Part shown: piece after piece, positions 8,641 to 17,606 of the stretch
How the letters are laid out: every line of letters begins with the position of its first letter
How positions within the stretch are numbered: position 1 is the first letter of the stretch
Assembly: GCF_900109265.1 (NCBI RefSeq)
Contig: NZ_FNZM01000028.1
Coordinates: 1 to 64,000 of the forward strand
Reading direction: 5' to 3'
Source: Paraburkholderia tropica
GTDB lineage: Bacteria > Pseudomonadota > Gammaproteobacteria > Burkholderiales > Burkholderiaceae
Length of the DNA: 64,000 bases
Translations under genes and position numbers: made by a program
The notes under the pieces: model-generated
What the model was told of the DNA's origin: nothing
The model's input: only the letters and a program-made list of their open reading frames with translations
Databases searched by the model: none

Positions 8641-9594
8641 ATGGCATCTGCGATGGGACAAGGATTGCAGCATCGCACGGTGCTGCTCGATGAAGCGGTC
8701 GATGCGCTCGTGACGCGCGCGGACGGCGTCTATGTGGACGGCACGTTCGGTCGCGGCGGGCACAGTCGCGCGGTTCTCGGCCGGCTTTCCGAAGCCGGGC
8801 GCCTGATCGCGTTCGACAAGGACCCGCTGGCGATCGCCACGGCCGAACAGGTCGGCGACGCGCGGTTCTCGATCGTGCACGAGAGTTTTGCTTCACTGCG
8901 CGACGCGATGGCGGAGCGCGGGGTAGGGCGTGTGTCGGGGATTTTGCTGGACCTGGGCGTGTCGTCGCCGCAAATCGACGACCCGGAGCGCGGTTTCAGT
9001 TTCCGCGCCAATGGTCCGCTCGACATGCGGATGGACCCGACGCGCGGCGAGTCCGCCGCTGACTGGCTCGCGCGGGCCACGTTGCAGGAACTGACGGAGG
9101 TGATTCGAGATTATGGGGAAGAACGGTTTGCTTTTCAGATTGCAAAGGCGCTTGTTGCTCGCCGGGCAGAGTCCGACCGTCTCGGGCCTCTCGACAGCAC
9201 GGGCGAGCTTGCCCAAATCGTGGCTAACGCCGTCAAAACCCGTGAGAAGGGTAAGGACCCGGCAACCCGCACCTTTCAAGCTATACGGATTCACGTCAAT
9301 CAAGAGCTTGCGGAGCTGCAGGTCGTTCTAGAAGCAGCGCTGGCGTTGCTGGAGCAGGGAGGGCGGCTCGTGGTCATCAGCTTCCATTCGCTGGAAGACC
9401 GAATCGTGAAGCGGTTCATGCAGGCGCACGCCACCGCGCCCGCGATCGATCGCCGCTTGCCGATCCGCGCCGTCGACCTGCCCAGCCCGCCGTTGAAGCT
9501 GCTCGGCCGCGTGTTCGCGAGCGACGAGGAAGTCGCCGCGAATCCGCGCGCCCGCTCGGCCGTGATGCGCATCGCGGAGCGCGTCACGCCATGA
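8641..9594 (+). CDS. rsmH: 16S rRNA (cytosine(1402)-N(4))-methyltransferase RsmH
   Basis: This 317-aa SAM-dependent enzyme methylates N4 of C1402 in the 16S rRNA P-site. The N-terminal HRTVLLDEAVDAL, the SAM-binding VDGTFGRGGHS near residues 34-44, and the late FHSLEDRIVKRFM block near 253-265 are family signatures. It begins 17 bp after mraZ, and its stop overlaps the ftsL start by four bases. The ATG at 8641 has a weak ribosome-binding site; an ATG at 8653 would shorten the protein by four residues and is an alternative. Confidence 0.95.
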   Translation: MASAMGQGLQHRTVLLDEAVDALVTRADGVYVDGTFGRGGHSRAVLGRLSEAGRLIAFDKDPLAIATAEQVGDARFSIVHESFASLRDAMAERGVGRVSGILLDLGVSSPQIDDPERGFSFRANGPLDMRMDPTRGESAADWLARATLQELTEVIRDYGEERFAFQIAKALVARRAESDRLGPLDSTGELAQIVANAVKTREKGKDPATRTFQAIRIHVNQELAELQVVLEAALALLEQGGRLVVISFHSLEDRIVKRFMQAHATAPAIDRRLPIRAVDLPSPPLKLLGRVFASDEEVAANPRARSAVMRIAERVTP

Positions 9595-9944
9595 ACCGCC
9601 TGAACATCTTCCTGCTGATCGTCGTCATGGGTTGCGCGTTGTCGGTCGTCAACGCCACCAATCAGCAGCGTCAGATCTTCATTCAGTTGCAACGCGCGCA
9701 GTCGCAGGAGCGTCAGCTCCAGCAGGACTACGCGCAACTTCAGTATCAGCAGAGCGCGCTGTCCAGAACGTCGCGCGTCGAACAGATCGCTACCGATTCG
9801 CTCAAGATGCAGCCCGTGACGACCGGACGCACGCAATACCTGACGCTCGCACCGGGCGCGGCCACCGCTGTGGACGCGCCCGTGCCCACGTCCGCGCCGG
9901 CGCAGGGCGCGGCGGCGGCCAACCGTCGCGGAGGCGCGCGATGA
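9591..9944 (+). CDS. ftsL: Cell division protein FtsL
   Basis: This 117-aa bitopic inner membrane protein forms the FtsQLB complex that activates septal peptidoglycan synthesis. A short cytoplasmic start is followed by one membrane segment (residues about 4-22) and a Gln-rich coiled coil (about 24-70) in the periplasm. The tail is Ala/Pro-rich. It overlaps rsmH and ftsI by four bases each (ATGA), which suggests translational coupling. Identity rests on topology, length and position as much as on weak sequence conservation. Confidence 0.9.
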   Translation: MNRLNIFLLIVVMGCALSVVNATNQQRQIFIQLQRAQSQERQLQQDYAQLQYQQSALSRTSRVEQIATDSLKMQPVTTGRTQYLTLAPGAATAVDAPVPTSAPAQGAAAANRRGGAR

Positions 9945-11830
9945 AAAAGGGCAACAGCCGCAAGAGCGTCGCCTTCACCGCGAATCCCATTCTCTCCGTG
10001 CGCCTGCCCATGTGGCGCTCGAAGCTCGTCGTCTTCATGCTGTTCATGGCGTTCGTCGCGCTCGCCGCGCGCGCGTTCTGGATCCAGGGACCGGGCAACG
10101 CCTTCTATCAGAAGCAGGGCGAAAGCCGCTATCAGCGCACCATCGAACTGCCCGCCACGCGCGGCAAGATTCTCGACCGCAACGGCCTCGTGCTCGCCAC
10201 GAGTCTGCCCGTGCGCGCGATCTGGGCGATTCCCGAAGCCGTGCCCGACGACCTCGGCGCCGACAAGCTCGCGCAGCTCGGCAAACTGCTCGGCATGACG
10301 CAGCAGGAACTGCGCAAGAAGCTTTCCGAAGACAAGACCTTCGTCTATGTGAAGCGCCAGGTGCCGCTCGACATCGCGCAGCAGATTACGGCGCTCGACA
10401 TCCCCGGCATTTATCAGCGCAACGAATACAAACGTTTTTATCCGGAAGGCGACGTCACGGCCCACCTGATCGGCTTCACCAATGTGGAAGACGAAGGGCA
10501 GGAAGGCGTCGAGCTGTCCGATCAGAAAATTCTTGCCGGCATGCCCGGCATTCGTCACGTCATCAAGGACCGGATGGGCCACATCGTCGAAGACGTCGAC
10601 GAAACGGTCGTGCCCCACGATGGTACGGACGTCGAACTGTCGATCGACAGCAAGATTCAATACATCGCCTATTCGAACCTGAAGGCGGCGGTGGAGAAGT
10701 TCAAGGCCAAGGCCGGCGCGGCGATGGTGGTGGACGTGCGCACGGGCGAAGTGCTCGCGCTCGTGAATTACCCCACGTACAACCCGAACGACCGCTCGCA
10801 CCTCACGGGCGAGCAGTTGCGCAACCGCATTCTCACCGACGTGTTCGAGCCGGGCTCGATCATGAAGCCGTTCACGGTGTCGCTGGCCCTCGATCTGCAC
10901 CGCGTCTCGCCGACTACACTGGTGGATACGGGTGCGGGCCACTTCACGCTCGACGGCGCGACCATCACCGACGACGCCGGGTTCGGCGTGCTGACGGTGG
11001 GCGGCGTGATCCAGAAGTCGTCGAACATCGGCGCGACCAAGATCGCGATGACGCTCCGGCCCGAAGAAATGTGGAACATGTACACCAGCATCGGTCTCGG
11101 GCAAGCGCCGAAGGTCGGGTTCCCCGGCGCGGCGCCGGGCCGGCTGCGTCCGTGGAAAAGCTGGCGCCGCATCGAGCAGGCCACCATGTCGTACGGTTAT
11201 GGCCTTTCGGTGTCGCTGTTCCAGCTTGCGCGCGCGTACACGGCCATCGCGCACGACGGCCAGATTCTGCCGGTGTCGATCTTCCGTCATCCCGGCGACG
11301 ACCAGCCCGTGGTCGGCACGCAGGTGTTTGCGCCCACCACCGCGCGCGAAGTGCGCACGATGCTCGAGAGCGTGGTGTCGAAGGACGGCACCTCGCCCGA
11401 CGCGGCGGTGCCTGGCTATCGCGTGGGCGGCAAGTCCGGCACGGCGTACAAGCACGGCCCGCACGGCTACGACCATTCGAAGTACCGCGCGTCGTTCGTC
11501 GGCATGGCGCCGATGCCGAACCCGCGCATCGTGGTGGCGGTGACGGTCGACGAGCCGACGGCGGGTAGCCACTTCGGCGGCGCGGTGTCGGGGCCGGTGT
11601 TCTCGGGCATCGTCGGCGACACCTTGCGCTCGCTCAACGTCCCGCCGGATATGCCGGTCAAGCAGCTCGTGGTCTCGGATGATAGCGCCTCCGCGCCGGC
11701 CGCCGCGAACGCGCCCGCCGGTCCCACGAAGCGCGTCGCGAGTGCGGCGCCTGTCCTGAAAACCCCTGTCGGCGCGCATCACATGACCGTCGCCGACAAC
11801 GCGAAAAACCGTCCCGGAGTCGTCCGATGA
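9941..11830 (+). CDS. ftsI: Peptidoglycan D,D-transpeptidase FtsI (PBP3)
   Basis: This 629-aa divisome transpeptidase cross-links septal peptidoglycan and is a beta-lactam target. It has one N-terminal membrane segment (about 25-45), a pedestal domain with RGKILDRNG near 73, and the penicillin-binding domain. The catalytic motifs are SIMK with Ser306, SSN at 360-362 and KSG at 498-500. The last 60 residues are an Ala/Pro-rich tail. The ATG at 9941 overlaps the ftsL stop and gives the normal length; earlier in-frame starts lie inside ftsL. Confidence 0.96.
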   Translation: MKKGNSRKSVAFTANPILSVRLPMWRSKLVVFMLFMAFVALAARAFWIQGPGNAFYQKQGESRYQRTIELPATRGKILDRNGLVLATSLPVRAIWAIPEAVPDDLGADKLAQLGKLLGMTQQELRKKLSEDKTFVYVKRQVPLDIAQQITALDIPGIYQRNEYKRFYPEGDVTAHLIGFTNVEDEGQEGVELSDQKILAGMPGIRHVIKDRMGHIVEDVDETVVPHDGTDVELSIDSKIQYIAYSNLKAAVEKFKAKAGAAMVVDVRTGEVLALVNYPTYNPNDRSHLTGEQLRNRILTDVFEPGSIMKPFTVSLALDLHRVSPTTLVDTGAGHFTLDGATITDDAGFGVLTVGGVIQKSSNIGATKIAMTLRPEEMWNMYTSIGLGQAPKVGFPGAAPGRLRPWKSWRRIEQATMSYGYGLSVSLFQLARAYTAIAHDGQILPVSIFRHPGDDQPVVGTQVFAPTTAREVRTMLESVVSKDGTSPDAAVPGYRVGGKSGTAYKHGPHGYDHSKYRASFVGMAPMPNPRIVVAVTVDEPTAGSHFGGAVSGPVFSGIVGDTLRSLNVPPDMPVKQLVVSDDSASAPAAANAPAGPTKRVASAAPVLKTPVGAHHMTVADNAKNRPGVVR

Positions 11831-13392
11831 GCGCCACGCGCAATCAGCATCCCGCGCACCGGCAGATCGCGGACGCGCTCGCCTGGCTGCGCGCGCGCAT
11901 CGCGCCCGCCGCCAATCTGCACGCCGACACGCGTTCGCTCCAGCCGGGCGACGTGTTCCTCGCTTACGCCGTCGAAGGCGCGGACAACCGTCCGCACATC
12001 GAAAGCGCGCTTGCGCGCGGCGCGGCGGCGGTCGTCTATCAGCCGGAAGGCTATGCAGGCACGTTCGACTTCTCGCAGGCGCAAAACGCGCTCGCCGTGC
12101 CGCAGCTCGACGTGGTCGCGGGCGAGATCGCGAGCGGCTGGTATGGCGATCCGAGTGACGCGATGCTCGTGGTCGGCGTGACCGGCACGAACGGCAAGAC
12201 TTCGTGCAGCCAGTGGATCGCTTCGGCGCTCACGGCCATCGGCCAGAAGTGCGCGATCGTCGGCACGCTCGGCAGCGGCTTTGTCGGCCAGCTCGTGCAC
12301 ACCGGTTTCACGACGCCCGACGCGCCGCAACTGCAGCGCTCGCTCGCGCAATTGCAGCAATTGGGTGCGAAGGCGGTTGCGATGGAAGTGTCGTCGCACG
12401 CGCTGCATCAGGGGCGCGTGAACGGCACGTCTTTCGACATCGCCGTGTTCACGAATCTGACGCAGGATCATCTCGACTATCACCGCACCTTCGAGGCGTA
12501 TGAAGCCGCGAAGGCGCGTCTGTTCGCGTGGCCTGGTCTGCGCGCGGCGGTCATCAACGCCGACGACGCAGCGGGCCGCCGCCTGATCGCCGCCACGCGC
12601 GGCACGGCGCGCACGATCGCGTACGGCGTGGAAACGCCCGCTGCCGATGCGCCGGCCGCCGACGCCTGGCTGCGCGCCACGAACGTGCGCGCGACCGCCA
12701 CGGGCACCGCGTTCCATCTGGAAACGTCGGACTGGGGCGAAGCGAACGTCGAAGTGCAGACGCTCGGTCTCTTCAACGTCAGCAATCTGCTCGGCGTGCT
12801 CGGCGCGCTGCTGGCGGCGAACGTGCCGCTTCTCGCGGCGCTCAACGAAATCGCGAAGCTGCAGCCGGTGAACGGCCGCATGGAGCGTCTCGGCGGCCGC
12901 ACCGATCACGACGAGCCGCTCGTGGTGATCGACTACGCGCACACGCCCGACGCGCTCGAAAAGACGCTCGACGCGCTGCGCCCGATCGCCGCGGCGCGCG
13001 GCGGCCAGCTGATCTGCATGTTCGGCTGCGGCGGCGACCGCGACGCCACCAAGCGTCCGCTGATGGGCGCGATCGCCGAGCGTCTCGCCGATCAGGTCGT
13101 GGTGACGAGCGACAACCCGCGCAGCGAATCGCCCACGGCGATCATCGACCAGATCGTCGGTGGCATGCGCGAGGCCGCGAAGGCGCGCCGCATCGAGGAC
13201 CGCGCGAGCGCGATCCTGCAGGCGGTGCGCGGCGCGGCGAAGGAAGACGTCATCGTGCTGGCCGGCAAGGGGCACGAGGCAACTCAGGAAATCATGGGCA
13301 AGAAGCGCGCGTTCTCCGACCAGGACCACGCGCGCCTTGCGCTCGCAGCCCGACCGACTTCCGATCGGCATGGGCGCGGAGGCGGTGAATGA
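11827..13392 (+). CDS. murE: UDP-MurNAc-L-alanyl-D-glutamate--2,6-diaminopimelate ligase
   Basis: This 521-aa cytosolic ligase adds meso-diaminopimelate to UDP-MurNAc-dipeptide using ATP. The ATP loop GVTGTNGKTS is near residues 118-126, and HTGFTTPDAPQLQ near 158 is the UDP-substrate region. TSDNPRSESP near 424 contains the DNPR motif that selects meso-DAP over lysine, so the wall is the usual Gram-negative DAP type. It overlaps ftsI and murF by four bases each. Confidence 0.96.
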   Translation: MSATRNQHPAHRQIADALAWLRARIAPAANLHADTRSLQPGDVFLAYAVEGADNRPHIESALARGAAAVVYQPEGYAGTFDFSQAQNALAVPQLDVVAGEIASGWYGDPSDAMLVVGVTGTNGKTSCSQWIASALTAIGQKCAIVGTLGSGFVGQLVHTGFTTPDAPQLQRSLAQLQQLGAKAVAMEVSSHALHQGRVNGTSFDIAVFTNLTQDHLDYHRTFEAYEAAKARLFAWPGLRAAVINADDAAGRRLIAATRGTARTIAYGVETPAADAPAADAWLRATNVRATATGTAFHLETSDWGEANVEVQTLGLFNVSNLLGVLGALLAANVPLLAALNEIAKLQPVNGRMERLGGRTDHDEPLVVIDYAHTPDALEKTLDALRPIAAARGGQLICMFGCGGDRDATKRPLMGAIAERLADQVVVTSDNPRSESPTAIIDQIVGGMREAAKARRIEDRASAILQAVRGAAKEDVIVLAGKGHEATQEIMGKKRAFSDQDHARLALAARPTSDRHGRGGGE

Positions 13393-14804
13393 CAATGCTT
13401 TCCCTGCGCGAAGCGGCAGCGCTGATTCCCGGTGCGAGTGTTCTCGGCGACGAGAACGCCACGTTTGCGCGCATCTCGACCGACAGCCGCACGACCGGTC
13501 CCGGCGATCTTTTCGTCGCACTCAAGGGCGACCGCTTCGACGCGCACGACTTCCTGCCCGAAGTGGCTGGCCGTCACGTGAGCGCGGCGCTCGTGTCGCG
13601 CAGCCCCGGCGACTGGCGCATTCCGGCGCTGCGCGTGGACGATACGCGCACGGCGCTGGGCGCGCTCGCACTCGGCTGGCGGCGTCGCTTCACGCTGCCG
13701 CTCGTCGCGGTCACGGGCAGCAACGGCAAGACCACGGTCAAGGAAATGATCGCGTCGATCTTCGCGGCGGCCGTCGGCGCCGAAGCGCGTCTCGCGACCG
13801 CGGGCAATCTGAACAACGACATCGGCGTGCCGCTCACGCTGCTGCGTCTGAATGCCTCGCACAAGCTGGCGGTAGTCGAGCTGGGCATGAATCATCCGGG
13901 CGAAACCGAGCTGCTCGCGAAATTCGCGGAGCCGACCGTCGCCGTGGTGAACAACGCGCAGCGCGAGCATCAGGAGTTCATGGCGACGGTGGAAGCCGTC
14001 GCGCTCGAGCACGCGAGCGTGATTCACGCGCTCAAGCCCGAAGGCACGGCCGTGTTTCCCGCCGACGACGCTTACGCAGGCATCTGGCGCGTGGCGGCCA
14101 CCGGCTCGAAAATTCTCGATTTCGCGCTGCATACCGATGAACGCGCGGTCGATGCCGCGGTCACAGGCAAGCTGGTGAATGCGTCGCGGCTCGCGATCGC
14201 GACGCCCGACGGCCATCTCGAAGTGGAATTGCAGGTGCTCGGCGCGCACAACGCGCACAACGCACTCGCCGCTACGGCGGCGGCGCTCGCGGCGGGCGTG
14301 TCGTTCGACGCGATTCAGCGCGGCCTCGAAGCGTTCGAGCCCGTGAAGGGCCGTCTGCAGGTCAAGCGCGCGGCGCTCGGCGAACTCGCGGGCGCCGTCG
14401 TGATCGACGACACCTACAACGCGAATCCCGATTCCGTGCGCGCGGCCATCGACGTACTGGCGGCGCAGGCCGCGCCGCGCGTGCTCGTGCTCGGCGACAT
14501 GGGCGAAGTCGGCGACGACGGCCCGGCGTTCCACCGCGAGGTGGGCGCTTACGCGAAAGAGCGCGGCATCGATGCGCTTTATACGCTCGGCGACGCGGCG
14601 CGCGACATCACGGCGGCATTCGGCGCAGGCGCGCTGCACGCCGCCGACGCGAACGCGCTCGTGAGCGCACTCGCTGGCGCGGGCTACGGCCCGGGCGCCA
14701 CGATCCTCGTGAAAGGCTCGCGCTTCATGCAGATGGAGCGCGTGGTGGCCGCACTCACGAATCCGCAAACCCCTGCACCGGACGCAGCGTCCGGCGCGCA
14801 CTGA
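13389..14804 (+). CDS. murF: UDP-MurNAc-tripeptide--D-alanyl-D-alanine ligase
   Basis: This 471-aa ligase completes UDP-MurNAc-pentapeptide by adding D-Ala-D-Ala made by Ddl. The ATP loop VTGSNGKTTVKE is near residues 108-119, ELGMNHPGE near 164-172 and DDTYNANPDS near 339-348 are Mur-ligase signatures. The start overlaps the murE stop (ATGA); an ATG two codons later is also possible. It ends 20 bp before mraY. Confidence 0.95.
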   Translation: MTMLSLREAAALIPGASVLGDENATFARISTDSRTTGPGDLFVALKGDRFDAHDFLPEVAGRHVSAALVSRSPGDWRIPALRVDDTRTALGALALGWRRRFTLPLVAVTGSNGKTTVKEMIASIFAAAVGAEARLATAGNLNNDIGVPLTLLRLNASHKLAVVELGMNHPGETELLAKFAEPTVAVVNNAQREHQEFMATVEAVALEHASVIHALKPEGTAVFPADDAYAGIWRVAATGSKILDFALHTDERAVDAAVTGKLVNASRLAIATPDGHLEVELQVLGAHNAHNALAATAAALAAGVSFDAIQRGLEAFEPVKGRLQVKRAALGELAGAVVIDDTYNANPDSVRAAIDVLAAQAAPRVLVLGDMGEVGDDGPAFHREVGAYAKERGIDALYTLGDAARDITAAFGAGALHAADANALVSALAGAGYGPGATILVKGSRFMQMERVVAALTNPQTPAPDAASGAH

Positions 14805-14824
14805 AATACGAAGGAATACAAGGC

Positions 14825-15994
14825 ATGCTACTGGCGCTGGCGCAATGGCTGCAGAATGACGCAAGCTTCTTGCGCGTGTTCAGTTATCTGACGTTCCGTG
14901 CGGTGATGGCGACCATCACCGCAATGGGTATTGGTTTGTTCTTCGGACCGTACGTGATCCGCAAGCTCACGGCCATGAAGGTCGGTCAGGCGGTGCGCAA
15001 GGACGGCCCGCAGACTCACCTCGTGAAGTCGGGCACGCCCACGATGGGCGGCGTGCTGATTCTCATCGGCATTGCGGTGTCCACGCTGCTGTGGGGCGAT
15101 CTCACGAACCGCTTCATCTGGATCGTGATGCTGGTGACGTTCGGCTTCGGCGCGATCGGCTGGGTCGACGACTATCGCAAGGTCGTCTACAAGGATCCGC
15201 GCGGCATGTCCTCGCGCGAGAAGTATTTCTGGCAGTCGGTGATCGGCCTGTTCGCGGCGGTGTATCTCGCGTTCAGCGTGTCCGAAGCGAGCAACGTGCG
15301 CGTGTTCGACCTCTTCATGGCGTGGGTGCGCAGCGGCCTCTCCATGGGCTTGCCCGCGCGCGCCGACCTGTTGCTGCCGTTCCTCAAGTCGATCAGCTAT
15401 CCGCTCGGCGTGTGGGGCTTCATCGCACTCACGTATTTCGTGATCGTCGGCGCGAGCAACGCCGTGAATCTGACCGACGGCCTCGACGGCCTCGTGATCA
15501 TGCCGGTCGTGCTCGTGGGCGCGTCGCTCGGCGTGTTCGCCTACGTGATGGGCAGCTCGGTCTACTCGAAATACCTGCTGTTCCCGCACATCGCGGGCGC
15601 GGGCGAACTGCTGATCTTCTGCTCGGCGATGGGCGGGGCAGGGCTCGCGTTCCTCTGGTTCAACACGTATCCCGCGCAGGTGTTCATGGGCGATGTGGGC
15701 GCGCTCGCGCTCGGCGGCGCGCTCGGCACGGTGGCGGTGATCGTGCGTCAGGAAATCGTGCTCTTCATCATGGGCGGCATTTTCGTCGCGGAAACGCTCT
15801 CCGTGATGTTGCAGGTCACCTGGTTCAAGTACACGAAGAAGCGTTATGGCGAAGGCCGCCGCATCTTCAAGATGGCGCCGCTGCATCACCATTTCGAGCT
15901 GTCCGGCTGGAAAGAGACGCAAGTGGTCGTGCGCTTCTGGGTCATTACGCTGATGCTGTGTCTGATCGGTCTGTCGACGCTCAAGCTGCGCTGA
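14825..15994 (+). CDS. mraY: Phospho-N-acetylmuramoyl-pentapeptide-transferase
   Basis: This 389-aa integral membrane enzyme transfers phospho-MurNAc-pentapeptide to undecaprenyl phosphate, forming lipid I. Around ten membrane segments can be drawn. Family blocks include GTPTMGG near 62-68, the DDYRK acidic pair near 115-119, NLTDGLDGL near 214-222 with the catalytic Asp pair, MGDVGALALGG near 285, and the APLHHHFE histidine motif near 350-357. Length is slightly above E. coli MraY (360). A 12-bp tandem duplication lies in the 82-bp gap before murD. Confidence 0.96.
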   Translation: MLLALAQWLQNDASFLRVFSYLTFRAVMATITAMGIGLFFGPYVIRKLTAMKVGQAVRKDGPQTHLVKSGTPTMGGVLILIGIAVSTLLWGDLTNRFIWIVMLVTFGFGAIGWVDDYRKVVYKDPRGMSSREKYFWQSVIGLFAAVYLAFSVSEASNVRVFDLFMAWVRSGLSMGLPARADLLLPFLKSISYPLGVWGFIALTYFVIVGASNAVNLTDGLDGLVIMPVVLVGASLGVFAYVMGSSVYSKYLLFPHIAGAGELLIFCSAMGGAGLAFLWFNTYPAQVFMGDVGALALGGALGTVAVIVRQEIVLFIMGGIFVAETLSVMLQVTWFKYTKKRYGEGRRIFKMAPLHHHFELSGWKETQVVVRFWVITLMLCLIGLSTLKLR

Positions 15995-16027
15995 TCCGCA
16001 GCCGCGCGAAGCAACAGTCTTTGGTCA

Positions 16028-16051
16028 TCGGGTTGGTCCTCGGGTTGGTCC
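16028..16051 (+). repeat. Perfect 12-bp tandem duplication between mraY and murD
   Basis: TCGGGTTGGTCC occurs twice back to back in the 82-bp mraY-murD spacer. It could be a slippage product; no known function is implied. Confidence 0.85.
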
Positions 16052-16076
16052 TTTAGGTCACTTAGGAAAGCAAGCA

Positions 16077-17606
16077 ATGTTTGGCGAGAAGTTTCGGGAT
16101 CGGCAAAAGCCGATGGTGCTCGTGCTGGGACTTGGCGAATCGGGTCTCGCGATGGCGCGCTGGTGCGTGCGGCATGGTTGCCGCCTGCGTCTTGCCGACA
16201 CGCGTGAAACGCCGCCGGGACTCGCCACGCTCGCGCCCGAACTCGCCGCGCGCAATCTCGAGACCGACTTCGTCGGCGGACCGTTCACGCCCGCGCTGCT
16301 CGACGGCGTGGAGCTGGTCGCCATCAGCCCGGGCCTGTCGCCGCTGGCGGAAGACCTCGTGCCGCTGATCGCCGCCGCGCGCGAACGCGGTATCGATGTG
16401 TGGGGCGAACTCGAACTGTTCGCGCAGGCGCTGCGCCATCTCGGCGAAAGCGGCTATCACCCAAAGGTGCTGGCGATCACCGGCACGAACGGCAAGACCA
16501 CCACCACGAGCCTCACCGGCCTGCTGTGCGAACGCGCGGGCAAGACGGTCGCGGTGGCGGGCAACATCAGCCCGGCGATGCTCGACAAGCTCACCGAGGC
16601 AATCGACAACACCGCGCTGCCGGATGTGTGGGTGCTCGAACTTTCGAGCTTCCAGCTGGAAACGGCGCATACGTTTGCGCCCGACGCGGCCGCGATCCTC
16701 AACATCACGCAGGACCACCTCGACTGGCACGGCGGGCTCGACGCCTACGCGGCTGCGAAGGGCCGCATCTTCGGCGCGCAGACCACGCGCGTGCTGAACC
16801 GCGAGGACGCGCGCGTGATGTCGCTCGCGAACGCGGAGCAGGTCGGCGAAGCGAAGGTCGTGACCTTCGGCGTGAACGAACCGCAACGCGCGGGCGACCT
16901 CGGCGTGCAGCGCGAGAACGGCATGCTCTGGCTCGTCCAGGCACACGATCTCGACGCGAGCGACGAACCGGTTTCGCCGCGCCGCCGCAAGCAGCAGGAA
17001 GCGGCGCCCGTGAATCTCGCGATGAAGCGCCTGATGCCCGCCGACGCGCTGCGCATCCGCGGTCTGCACAACGCGGCGAATGCGCTCGCGGCCTTCGCGC
17101 TTGCCCGTGCGATCGACCTCGCGCCCGCGCGTCTGCTGCACGGTCTGCGTGAATATCGCGGCGAGCCGCATCGCGTCGAACTGATCGCCTCGATCGACGG
17201 CATCGATTTCGTCGACGACAGCAAGGGCACCAACGTCGGCGCGACGGTCGCGGCGCTCGACGGCCTCGCGCAACGCGCGGTGCTGATCGCGGGCGGCGAC
17301 GGCAAGGGCCAGGACTTCGACCCGCTGGCCGCGCCCGTGGAGCGCTGGTGCCGCGCGGTCATGCTGATCGGCCGCGACGCGCCCAGGATTCGCGCCGCGC
17401 TGGAAAACACCGGCGTCGCGCTCAGCGACCACGCCACGCTCGAAGACGCCACGCGTGCGGCCACGACGCTCGCCGAACCGGGCGACGTCGTGCTGCTGTC
17501 GCCGGCGTGCGCGAGCTTCGACATGTTCAAGGGCTACGCCCATCGCGCGGCCGTGTTCCACGACACCGTGGAAGCCATCGCCGCAGAACGGGGGACGATG
17601 ATATGA
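16077..17606 (+). CDS. murD: UDP-MurNAc-L-alanine--D-glutamate ligase
   Basis: This 509-aa cytosolic ligase adds D-glutamate to UDP-MurNAc-L-Ala. The N-terminal Rossmann-like LVLGLGESGLAMARW near 16-30, ATP loop ITGTNGKTTTTS near 137-148, NITQDHLDWH near 207-216 and DDSKGTNVGAT near 379-389 identify it. A segment near residues 296-316 (SPRRRKQQEAAP) is an apparent insertion in the central domain, which makes it longer than E. coli MurD (438). The stop overlaps ftsW by four bases. Confidence 0.95.
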   Translation: MFGEKFRDRQKPMVLVLGLGESGLAMARWCVRHGCRLRLADTRETPPGLATLAPELAARNLETDFVGGPFTPALLDGVELVAISPGLSPLAEDLVPLIAAARERGIDVWGELELFAQALRHLGESGYHPKVLAITGTNGKTTTTSLTGLLCERAGKTVAVAGNISPAMLDKLTEAIDNTALPDVWVLELSSFQLETAHTFAPDAAAILNITQDHLDWHGGLDAYAAAKGRIFGAQTTRVLNREDARVMSLANAEQVGEAKVVTFGVNEPQRAGDLGVQRENGMLWLVQAHDLDASDEPVSPRRRKQQEAAPVNLAMKRLMPADALRIRGLHNAANALAAFALARAIDLAPARLLHGLREYRGEPHRVELIASIDGIDFVDDSKGTNVGATVAALDGLAQRAVLIAGGDGKGQDFDPLAAPVERWCRAVMLIGRDAPRIRAALENTGVALSDHATLEDATRAATTLAEPGDVVLLSPACASFDMFKGYAHRAAVFHDTVEAIAAERGTMI

